A stretch of 7,441 nt of DNA from an uncultured Burkholderiales bacterium (lineage in GTDB: Bacteria; Pseudomonadota; Gammaproteobacteria; Burkholderiales; Burkholderiaceae_C), in NCBI GenBank assembly GCA_903871865.1, contig CAIQIL010000496.1, forward strand, positions 1 to 7,441. Direction: 5' to 3'. The translations under genes and the position numbers were made by a program. The notes below the pieces were generated by a model. That model made no database searches and was not told the DNA's origin. It saw nothing but the letters and a program-made list of their open reading frames with translations. Positions 1-4,200 of this stretch are shown piece by piece; position 1 is the first letter of the stretch; each line of letters begins with the position of its first letter.

Positions 1-191
1 CCACGCCCAGCACCTGGTCGGTGGACACCGACCGCGGCCCCACCACCTTCGTGCTCAAGACCGAAGACGACATACGCCGTCTGGGGGGTGGCCGCCTGCT
101 CATCGCCTCGGGCCAAGGCATGCAGTTCGGTGTGCCGCAAGTGGCCGACCTGGACCGCCACTCGCGCAAGCTGCTGGAGCGCTTCCTCTGA
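1..191 (+). CDS. DUF1854-family protein, C-terminal end (5' partial)
   Basis: The reading frame is open from the left edge (first full codon at 3) to TGA at 189-191, giving about 62 C-terminal residues. Visible motifs are a TWSVDTDRGPTTFVLK segment, then EDDIRRLGGGRLLI, and an ending SRKLLERFL. From memory this pattern, a beta-strand 'V.T..GPT.FVLK' followed by 'ED.RRL..GRLLI.D..G..Y.VP....LD..SR.LLERFL', is the C-terminus of DUF1854 proteins. In Burkholderiales these are usually encoded beside an ABC transporter and cyanophycin synthetase genes, so the missing upstream sequence may be a cyanophycin locus. The biochemical role of the family is not known to me. No start, signal or upstream part can be judged because the gene is cut by the window edge. 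The assignment rests on motif recall only. Confidence 0.62.
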   Translation, partial: TPSTWSVDTDRGPTTFVLKTEDDIRRLGGGRLLIASGQGMQFGVPQVADLDRHSRKLLERFL

Positions 192-523
192 CGCACACTG
201 CCGTCGATTCACCTTGCGTCACGCAGAGAACGCTGATCGACAAGCAGGTCAACGTCTGCCAAATTCCATAAACAGCGTCAAAAAAGTCACCAACAAACGG
301 CATCTTCTCGATTCACATCAACGGAACCGCATTGAAACGGGTTTGTCGCGTTAACCCTCTCCAGGCTTTCCCGTTTCGCGATCAGGTTTTCCCTGGTTTT
401 GCACCACACACGCCGCTCGGGTCGGAGTTAACCCCTTCAGGTTAAGCAAAGCCTCGTCCTACGCTGTCATCAGACGTCGCCCACCGAGGCGATGCGCCCC
501 TCCCAACCACCTGGAGACGCGAG
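192..523. other. Intergenic region with dyad and repeated GTTAACCC motif
   Basis: No credible gene lies in these 332 bases; the short open frame running through 88-354 has no ribosome-binding site and no coding character. The left part (255-345) is noticeably more AT-rich than the surroundings. No strong intrinsic terminator follows the upstream gene. The right part holds a related pair, GTTAACCCTCTCCAGG (350-365) and GTTAACCCCTTCAGG (427-441); the second is half of a perfect 6-bp inverted repeat (428-445). I cannot place a convincing sigma-70 promoter for the gene at 524, although one must lie here if that gene is transcribed independently. Confidence 0.6.
428..445. promoter_or_regulatory. 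Inverted repeat TTAACC-N6-GGTTAA, candidate operator
   Basis: TTAACC (428-433) and GGTTAA (440-445) are perfect inverted repeats with a 6-base spacer (CCTTCA). The site lies 78 bases before the start codon of the secreted-protein gene. An 18-bp dyad with this spacing suits a dimeric regulator. The related half-site at 350-355 keeps GTTAACC but lacks the mirrored arm. No regulator gene is in the window, so the cognate protein is unknown. The dyad is seen directly; the operator role is inferred. Confidence 0.35.
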
Positions 524-1216
524 ATGACAAAGACCTTTGCACACCACGCCATCCGTGCTTTTGCACTGGGCGCTGCGATCGTGGCCGCCCCGCTGTCGGC
601 ACAAGCTGCCTTGACGCTGACCATCCCGACCAACGCCTTGCAGGCCAATGCGGTGCAGGCTTTCTCGGACGATGGCCTGGCCAGCTTCGACCTCGTCGGC
701 ATCACCCTCAAGCCTCTGGGCAATGCCACTTCGGTGCCGAACGTGGTGGGAGCCTACAACCTGCCAGTGACCAGCATCGCGCTGCAACTCATCAAGATTT
801 CCGGCGGCTCGTCCACAGGCTCGGCCCTGGAATTCAACCGCATCAACGAAGACACAGGTCAACCCAAGCGCGTCACCTTGGCCAATTTCAGCATCGACTT
901 CAACGCCAAAAAAATCATGGCCGATGCCACCCAGTTGGGCCAGGCCACCGTGAACAAGACCCCGATCTTCGACTTCCATGAGCGGACGCCTCTCGGCCTG
1001 AAGTACCAGTTCCCCTTGAGCATCACTGGCAAACAGATTCTGGACAAGCTCTTCCTGACGACGGAGGGCAAGAAGGTGTTCAAGCAGGGGCTTGAATTGC
1101 CCGAAATCGCCGACGAGGTGCTCAACATCGTGGACTTCGGCACCATCACCATCGACGTGGCCGTCAAGCTGCGCAGCAAGCCCATCTCCAGCCGCCCCTA
1201 CGTCGTGGCACCCTGA
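524..1216 (+). CDS. Secreted/periplasmic protein of unknown function
   Basis: A 230-residue protein starting at ATG 524, preceded by GGAG (513-516) at a 7-base spacing. Residues 1-28 look like a Sec signal peptide: basic start, hydrophobic stretch ALGAAIVAAPLS, and an AQA cleavage motif ending at residue 28. The mature part has no further membrane segment, no lipobox and no cysteine. It is rich in alternating beta-type strands (ALTLTIP, FDLVGITL, ITIDVAVKL), with one more helical stretch at about 166-203. I do not recognise a family. The composition suggests a soluble or surface-associated beta-rich protein in the periplasm or outside the cell. The hemerythrin gene follows on the same strand after 106 bases, so the two could be co-transcribed. 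Codon use matches the neighbours and gives no sign of recent transfer. The gene call is secure; the function is open. Confidence 0.85.
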   Translation: MTKTFAHHAIRAFALGAAIVAAPLSAQAALTLTIPTNALQANAVQAFSDDGLASFDLVGITLKPLGNATSVPNVVGAYNLPVTSIALQLIKISGGSSTGSALEFNRINEDTGQPKRVTLANFSIDFNAKKIMADATQLGQATVNKTPIFDFHERTPLGLKYQFPLSITGKQILDKLFLTTEGKKVFKQGLELPEIADEVLNIVDFGTITIDVAVKLRSKPISSRPYVVAP

Positions 1217-1239
1217 GAGTTGACCCCGAGGGATCTTGA

Positions 1240-1256
1240 TGTGGCGCAAGGCCACA
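1240..1256. other. Short hairpin between the secreted-protein and hemerythrin genes
   Basis: TGTGGC (1240-1245) and GCCACA (1251-1256) form a perfect 6-bp stem with a 5-base loop, 24 bases after the stop codon at 1214-1216. No T-run follows, so it is not a canonical intrinsic terminator. It could weaken read-through, protect the 3' end of the upstream message, or be chance. Confidence 0.3.
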
Positions 1257-1322
1257 CCCGGGCGGGCGTCCAGAATCGACCAGCAGCCAAGCGCTGAAAC
1301 GTCGATTGCACTGGAGCCCGCC

Positions 1323-1865
1323 ATGACCACCACCCTGAACCCGCCAGTCCACCCCCTGCAACCCTTCGATGTGCTGGACACCTGCCACCAGCAGGTGGTG
1401 ATCACGCTGCAAAAGCTGAGTGAACTGATCGAGCACATCGAAGTGCACGGCGTCGACGGTCAGGCGCAAGCTTGGGCCCGCGACATCTTCCTGTTCTTCA
1501 TGAACACGGCGCGCGAGCACCACCTGGACGAAGAGCGCCACATCTTCCCCACGATGCTCAACAGCGGCGACGCCAGCCTGATGGAGGCTGCGATGCGCTT
1601 GCAGCAGGACCACGGCTGGATCGAAGAAGACTGGCTGGAGTTGGCGCCGCAAATCGAATCCATCGCCGCGGGCTACAACTGGTTCAACCTGGAACAATTG
1701 CGCCTGGCCGTGCCGGTGTTCCAGGCGCTCTACCAGGACCACATGGCGCTGGAAGAGTCCCTGGCCTACCCGGAAGCCAAGGCGCGCATTGCCACATGGG
1801 ATTTGCAAGGCATGGGCCGCGAGATGGCCTCGCGCCGCCGCCAGAAGAACAGCCTCGCTGCCTGA
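1323..1865 (+). CDS. Hemerythrin HHE cation-binding domain protein
   Basis: A 180-residue, all-helical cytosolic protein with the spaced His/Glu ligands of the hemerythrin family. These are H22 in DTCHQQ, the H66-H67-L-D-E70-E71 helix, H97 in QQDHGW, and H140 with E144 in QDHMALEE. Such four-helix bundles hold a di-iron centre that binds O2 or senses oxygen, NO or redox state; which of these applies cannot be read from the sequence. It has no signal peptide and no fused signalling domain, so it is a stand-alone single-domain type of normal length (about 150-190 residues). I chose ATG 1323 because GGAG at 1313-1316 precedes it by 6 bases. The frame stays open back to TTG 1236/ATG 1239, which would add 29 or 28 residues of non-domain sequence. 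It is convergent with the HU gene on the other strand. Confidence 0.9.
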   Translation: MTTTLNPPVHPLQPFDVLDTCHQQVVITLQKLSELIEHIEVHGVDGQAQAWARDIFLFFMNTAREHHLDEERHIFPTMLNSGDASLMEAAMRLQQDHGWIEEDWLELAPQIESIAAGYNWFNLEQLRLAVPVFQALYQDHMALEESLAYPEAKARIATWDLQGMGREMASRRRQKNSLAA

Positions 1866-1900
1866 GCTCGCCTCTCGGCCAAGCAAGCAAAGGTCTGGCA

Positions 1901-1947
1901 CAGACAGAAACAGAAACGCGCGGCGCCTGCGAAGGTCACCGCGCGTT
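1901..1947 (-). terminator. Hairpin terminator for the HU gene
   Basis: AACGCGCGG (1915-1923) and CCGCGCGTT (1939-1947) form a perfect 9-bp stem around a 15-base loop that can add a CCT/AGG mini-stem. Read on the minus strand the stem is followed by TTTCTGTTTCTGTC, a broken U-rich tract, 42 bases after the HU stop codon. On the plus strand no T-run follows, so it would serve the hemerythrin gene less well. Confidence 0.65.
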
Positions 1948-1988
1948 GGGTGCGCTCTGGGCAGCTCGCGCCGCCCGACCTGAGGGGA

Positions 1989-2354
1989 TCAACCCTTCTT
2001 GGCCTTCTTGGCAGCCACCGGCTTCTTGGCTGCTGCGGCCTTCTTGGCAGGTGCTGCGCCAGCCTTGCGGGCAGCGGCCTTCGGGTCCACGGCGGCCTTG
2101 AAGGTCGCACCGGGGGTGAACTTCGGCAGCTTGGCGGCAGCGATCTTGATCTTCTCACCGGTGCTGGGGTTCACGCCGTTGCGAGCAGCACGGGCGTGTT
2201 GCTTGAAGGTGCCGAAGCCGGGAACGGTGACGGAATCACCCTTCTTGACGGCGGTCACCACGGTGTCGAGCAGCGTGTCCAGAATGCGGCCAGCCTCGGC
2301 CTTGGACAGTTGATGCTGGTCAGCCAAACGCTGGATGAGATCAGTCTTGTTCAT
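1989..2354 (-). CDS. HU-family DNA-binding protein with Lys/Ala-rich C-terminal tail
   Basis: A 121-residue nucleoid protein. Residues 1-90 are a complete HU/IHF domain: the start MNKTDLIQRLA, dimerisation helices, GFGTF at 46-50, and the DNA-clasping arm with NPSTGEKI at 62-69, including the intercalating proline P63. The arm reads GVNP where many HU proteins have GRNP. Residues 91-121 are an extra tail of Ala, Lys and Pro with AKK repeats, like the tails of mycobacterial HupB or bacterial H1-like proteins. Plain HU is about 90 residues, so this is a tailed variant. It should bend, coat and compact DNA as a dimer, the tail adding non-specific affinity and possibly acting as a site for lysine modification. 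The start at 2354 has no clear Shine-Dalgarno sequence. The gene is probably monocistronic: it has its own candidate promoter and terminator and a 196-base gap from the upstream GNAT gene. Confidence 0.95.
   Translation of the reverse strand: MNKTDLIQRLADQHQLSKAEAGRILDTLLDTVVTAVKKGDSVTVPGFGTFKQHARAARNGVNPSTGEKIKIAAAKLPKFTPGATFKAAVDPKAAARKAGAAPAKKAAAAKKPVAAKKAKKG
1995..2048. repeat. CTTCTTGGC repeats encoding the HU tail
   Basis: The 9-base unit CTTCTTGGC occurs at 1995-2003, 2004-2012, 2022-2030 and 2040-2048, the first two in tandem. On the coding strand the units read GCCAAGAAG, giving the Ala-Lys-Lys repeats of the tail. Such in-frame repeats can gain or lose copies by slippage, so tail length may vary between strains. 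Confidence 0.8.
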
Positions 2355-2373
2355 GAATGAGTTTCTGGATGCA

Positions 2374-2443
2374 CCCGCAAATGTCGGGCAATGTATTGTG
2401 CCGCGTCACAAGCCCCTTGGCACGGGGTCTGGGCCCGCAAATG
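2374..2443. repeat. Pair of 10-bp direct repeats flanking the HU promoter
   Basis: CCCGCAAATG occurs at 2374-2383 and again at 2434-2443, exactly 60 bases apart, with the candidate HU promoter lying between them. Two sites on either side of a promoter suit binding by a regulator or by HU itself, but chance is not excluded. Confidence 0.4.
2395..2423 (-). promoter_or_regulatory. Candidate sigma-70 promoter of the HU gene
   Basis: On the minus strand GTGCCA (2418-2423, 4 of 6 matches to the -35 consensus) is followed after 17 bases by CACAAT (2395-2400, 4 of 6 matches to -10). The transcript would start near 2388 and give a leader of about 35 bases. This is a moderate match only. Confidence 0.4.
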
Positions 2444-2467
2444 CCCTTGTTGATGCGTGTTTCGGGG

Positions 2468-2495
2468 CGATTGGCCGCTTGCCTTGATCCAATCG
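2468..2495. other. 7-bp inverted repeat between the GNAT and HU genes
   Basis: CGATTGG (2468-2474) and CCAATCG (2489-2495) are perfect inverted repeats with a 14-base loop. They lie 55 bases beyond the GNAT stop codon on the minus strand. No T-run follows on either strand, so this is at best a weak or factor-assisted terminator for the GNAT gene, or a protein-binding dyad. Confidence 0.35.
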
Positions 2496-2550
2496 GGGTC
2501 CCGTGACGCCCACCGGCGCTGGCCCGAGCACCGCAGTGATGCACGCGGAC

Positions 2551-3177
2551 TCAGCGCCAATGCGCAGATCCCAGCCAGTCACGCCAGGGCAGCCGCTGCC
2601 AACCCACAGGCTCGCTGCTGCCAAAGACAAAGGCCTCCAGGGGTTGCTGCTTGCGTCCCAAGGCATGCATCACGCCCAGAGGATGCGCGCCCAACTTGCG
2701 CACCAGCCGCTTCATCGCACCGGCCTGGGTCAGGGTGGACAACCACAGGCCCTGCCCGTCGGCCAGGCGTGACACGCAGTCACGCAGCAGCGCCTCGCCC
2801 ACCCCCTTTCGGCGCGCCTCTGCCCCCACCACCAGCAGGTGGAGTTCCAGGTGAGGCGCAGCAGCCGCATGGGGAAACTCACGCACCAGGGCAAAGCCTT
2901 GCACCTCCCGGCCCAGCCTGACAACCCGAACCGTCACCGGCGTGGCCGGCTGACCACGCACCGCCACGCGCCCACGCAACACCGCGGAGAAGAGCTGCAA
3001 AGCCAGCCCGATCTGGTAGCGGACATCGAGGAAGGCCGGCGCAAAGCTCCCTTGGGCTGCGGCAGCCACCACGATGTTCACCATGCCCGACACATCCCGC
3101 CACCGCGCATCAGACACCTCCCAAGGCATCGCCTCGCGCACCGCCCCGGGCGGGTCCGCTGCATCGCTCAAGCGCAT
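2551..3177 (-). CDS. GNAT-family N-acetyltransferase
   Basis: A soluble protein of 208 residues if started at ATG 3177. The central block LELHLLVV (110-117) followed by ARRKGVGEALL (121-131) is GNAT motif A: a beta-strand, then the R-x-x-G-x-G pyrophosphate loop (R122, G125, G127) that binds acetyl-CoA, then a helix. Residues 80-100 form the preceding strands of the fold; a C-terminal segment follows to residue 208. The substrate (small molecule, peptide or protein) cannot be deduced. ATG 3177 has AGGA 11 bases upstream. ATG 3213 (220 residues, no ribosome site) and ATG 3129 (192 residues, GAGG too close) are alternatives. The frame stays open as far as 3897, but that part crosses non-coding sequence and a tRNA gene. 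No neighbour suggests a pathway. Confidence 0.8.
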   Translation of the reverse strand: MRLSDAADPPGAVREAMPWEVSDARWRDVSGMVNIVVAAAAQGSFAPAFLDVRYQIGLALQLFSAVLRGRVAVRGQPATPVTVRVVRLGREVQGFALVREFPHAAAAPHLELHLLVVGAEARRKGVGEALLRDCVSRLADGQGLWLSTLTQAGAMKRLVRKLGAHPLGVMHALGRKQQPLEAFVFGSSEPVGWQRLPWRDWLGSAHWR

Positions 3178-3404
3178 CGGTGTGGGGTTCCTGTTGGACA
3201 AGCCGCGGGGCATGGGCAGTCTATGGGGGCATGAGGTACACAGGATTTCGGCCGTGCAGGGCGCGCACTGAAGGCCCGAAAGGCTGAACACAGGCAGCGA
3301 TGCACACCACAACTCGGGCTCGGGCAGCGTGTGTGCAAAATTTGCGTGCAGTTGCAGGTTAGCCTGAGGCCGACGCGCCCCACACCGGGGCTTCCCGCAT
3401 CCGC

Positions 3405-3425
3405 GTCGCATGCGTGCAATGCGAC
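3405..3425. promoter_or_regulatory. Perfect 7-bp inverted repeat upstream of yjfB
   Basis: GTCGCAT (3405-3411) and ATGCGAC (3419-3425) are inverted repeats with a 7-base spacer, 30 bases before the -35-like element of the yjfB promoter. The position suits an activator or repressor site. The dyad is directly visible; a function is inferred and unproven. Confidence 0.3.
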
Positions 3426-3455
3426 CGGCTTGCAATGGCTGTGTGCCGCGCCCGC

Positions 3456-3482
3456 TCAAGTTCATGGCAAACACACCGACAC
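3456..3482 (+). promoter_or_regulatory. Candidate sigma-28 (FliA) flagellar promoter for yjfB
   Basis: TCAAGTTC (3456-3463) matches 6 of 8 bases of the enterobacterial FliA -35 element TAAAGTTT. After exactly 11 bases, ACCGACAC (3475-3482) matches 5 of 8 bases of the -10 element GCCGATAA, including the CCGA core. Transcription would begin near 3489, about 34 bases before the yjfB start codon. A motility-linked product makes a flagellar sigma factor plausible. Confidence 0.5.
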
Positions 3483-3494
3483 CCGTCGATGTGT
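3471..3494. promoter_or_regulatory. 10-bp dyad (one mismatch) overlapping the yjfB promoter
   Basis: ACACACCGAC (3471-3480) and GTCGATGTGT (3485-3494) are inverted repeats with 9 of 10 pairs matching and a 4-base spacer (ACCC). The dyad covers the proposed -10 element and start site, so it could be an operator where a bound protein would block RNA polymerase. A hairpin role is less likely because only its right arm would be transcribed. Confidence 0.4.
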
Positions 3495-3522
3495 CCATGC
3501 ACATCCAACACGAGGCCCCGAC

Positions 3523-3726
3523 ATGAACATCGGCAACGACCCATCCGTGCGAGCCGCAACTTCGGCCGCGCAAAGCAGCACCGCGACCGAAGTGCAGATG
3601 GCCGTGCTCAAGAAAGCACTGAACAGCCAGGCAGCCGGCGTGCAGCCCTTGCTCGACAGCCTGCCCCAGCAGCCGAAACTCGCCACCGGAGGCTCGGTGG
3701 GCACGAAGGTCAACGCGTACGCATGA
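3523..3726 (+). CDS. yjfB: YjfB-family putative motility protein
   Basis: A 67-residue protein starting at ATG 3523, with GAGG (3512-3515) 7 bases upstream. It shows the full YjfB pattern: a Ser/Ala-rich start, VAVLKKAL-like helix (here VQMAVLKKALNSQA at 25-38), LLDSLPQQP, then a short Gly-rich linker and a VNAYA ending. Family members are usually 58-70 residues, so this one is complete. The family is named as a putative motility protein; as I recall, the Bacillus subtilis member is under the flagellar sigma factor SigD, but its molecular role is unknown. There is no signal peptide or membrane segment. The open frame runs upstream to 3331, but the ribosome site and family alignment fix the start here. 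No other motility gene lies nearby, so it is an orphan; the sigma-28-like promoter in front supports the assignment. Confidence 0.85.
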   Translation: MNIGNDPSVRAATSAAQSSTATEVQMAVLKKALNSQAAGVQPLLDSLPQQPKLATGGSVGTKVNAYA

Positions 3727-3793
3727 GCGCATGGCGCGGCATGAGCGACATGCGCGTGCCATGCACCCTGTCAGCTGTGCCAGGAGACCCAAC

Positions 3794-3829
3794 AAAAAAG
3801 CCACCCTGACAACTGTCTGGGTGGCTTTT
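3794..3829. terminator. Strong bidirectional intrinsic terminator
   Basis: AAAAGCCACCC (3796-3806) and GGGTGGCTTTT (3819-3829) form a perfect 11-bp stem around a 12-base loop that can pair further (GAC/GTC). On the minus strand the stem ends in six T residues just 8 bases past the CCA end of tRNA-Lys(CUU), so it terminates that transcript. On the plus strand it ends in TTTTGAAATTTT and serves yjfB, whose stop codon is 69 bases upstream. Confidence 0.92.
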
Positions 3830-3836
3830 GAAATTT

Positions 3837-3912
3837 TGGTGGGCCCTGAGTGACTCGAACACTCGACCAACGGATTAAGAGTCCGCTGCTCTACCAACTG
3901 AGCTAAGAGCCC
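3837..3912 (-). tRNA. tRNA-Lys (anticodon CUU)
   Basis: A 76-base tRNA with encoded CCA. The acceptor stem is GGGCTCT/AGGGCCC with one G-U pair and A as the discriminator. The D-arm is AGCTCAGTTGGTAGAGC and the T-arm GAGTG-TTCGAGT-CACTC. The anticodon loop is CTCTTAA, with CTT at 3877-3879 on the minus strand, reading the AAG codon. A37 follows U36, as needed for t6A. It has its own candidate promoter upstream and a strong terminator 8 bases downstream. Confidence 0.98.
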
Positions 3913-4089
3913 GCTCTGATGCTTGACGCTTCAGCAGCGTTGCCAACTGCATTTCTGCAATCAGCGAAGACTTAGATTCTACACACAAAAACCAAGATTT
4001 GTCCAGATTTTTCGAGCGTTGTCACCGTCTCGTCGTTTTTTCATCTTGGTGGGTCGGGAGGGACTCGAACCCTCGACCAACGGATTAAA
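3862..4089. repeat. Near-identical segments shared by the two tRNA-Lys genes
   Basis: The 17-base stretch at 3862-3878 recurs exactly at 4072-4088, and the match continues past the anticodon difference for about 14 more bases. The copies are direct repeats 210 bases apart, as expected for isoacceptor genes of one family. Recombination between them would delete one tRNA gene. Confidence 0.8.
3976..4005 (-). promoter_or_regulatory. Sigma-70 promoter of tRNA-Lys(CUU)
   Basis: On the minus strand TGGACA (4000-4005, 5 of 6 matches) is followed after 18 bases by TAGAAT (3976-3981, 5 of 6 matches). Transcription would begin near 3969, giving a leader of about 57 bases before the mature 5' end. Confidence 0.65.
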
Positions 4090-4123
4090 AGTCCGCTGCT
4101 CTAACCAACTGAGCTACCGACCC
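4047..4123 (-). tRNA. tRNA-Lys (anticodon UUU)
   Basis: A 77-base tRNA with encoded CCA and acceptor stem GGGTCGG/CCGACCC. The D-loop has one more base than the CUU isoacceptor (TTGGTTAGAGC). The anticodon loop is CTTTTAA, with TTT at 4087-4089 on the minus strand, reading AAA/AAG. No clear terminator follows it, so the transcript may run on into the CUU gene 134 bases downstream. Confidence 0.98.
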
Positions 4124-4138
4124 CAAGCGAAGCCTAAG

Positions 4139-4167
4139 ATTATAGCTTGAGTCTGGCGACATGACCA
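4139..4167 (-). promoter_or_regulatory. Sigma-70 promoter of tRNA-Lys(UUU)
   Basis: On the minus strand TGGTCA (4162-4167, 4 of 6 matches) is followed after 17 bases by a perfect TATAAT (4139-4144). The start point would be near 4132, about 9 bases before the mature tRNA end. Confidence 0.75.
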
Positions 4168-4175
4168 GCGCGTGA

Positions 4176-4197
4176 CACACCGATGCGGTGAGGTGTG
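4176..4197. other. Inverted repeat between tcdA and tRNA-Lys(UUU)
   Basis: CACACC (4176-4181) and GGTGTG (4192-4197) can form a 6-bp stem, and an alternative CACCG/CGGTG stem (4178-4182 with 4186-4190) overlaps it. No T-run follows on the minus strand. It may be a poor terminator at the end of the tol-pal-tcdA operon, so read-through into the tRNA genes is possible. Confidence 0.3.
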
Positions 4198-4200
4198 GCC

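Larger units (their letters stand above)
3178..3522. other. Divergent intergenic region between the GNAT and yjfB genes
   Basis: These 345 bases separate divergent genes and must hold both promoters. Visible elements are a small AT-rich palindrome GCAAAATTTGC (3335-3345), a perfect 7-bp inverted repeat GTCGCAT/ATGCGAC (3405-3425), a sigma-28-like promoter (3456-3482) and a near-perfect 10-bp dyad overlapping it (3471-3494). I could not find a convincing sigma-70 promoter for the GNAT gene. Confidence 0.55.

Noticed and set aside
323..350. GGAAC-N17-GTC as an ECF sigma-factor promoter
   Set aside because: Only the -35-like GGAAC is good; the -10 part is minimal and would leave a leader of about 165 bases, so chance is likely.
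88..354. 88-residue plus-strand open frame across the end of the DUF1854 gene
   Set aside because: Its first third is a frame shadow of the real gene, the rest is intergenic, and no ribosome site or family pattern is present.
1236..1322. Upstream TTG/ATG start for the hemerythrin gene
   Set aside because: It would add about 29 residues of non-helical Arg/Pro/Ser-rich sequence; ATG 1323 has a well-spaced GGAG and starts just before the domain.
470..1438. 322-residue minus-strand open frame
   Set aside because: It is antisense to the secreted-protein gene and the start of the hemerythrin gene, both of which have better starts, ribosome sites and protein features.
2457..3271. Several plus-strand open frames of 65-154 residues
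   Set aside because: All are antisense shadows of the GNAT gene or its flanks, Pro/Arg/His-rich and without ribosome sites.
3214..3897. N-terminal extension of the GNAT frame up to 448 residues
   Set aside because: It crosses a tRNA gene, a terminator and the antisense of yjfB, has no ribosome-binding site, and its Cys/Arg-rich sequence is unlike a protein domain.
3923..4150. Plus-strand 75-residue open frame containing GREGLEPSTNGLKVRCSNQL
   Set aside because: It is the antisense reading of tRNA-Lys(UUU); this peptide is a well-known false gene over tRNA genes.
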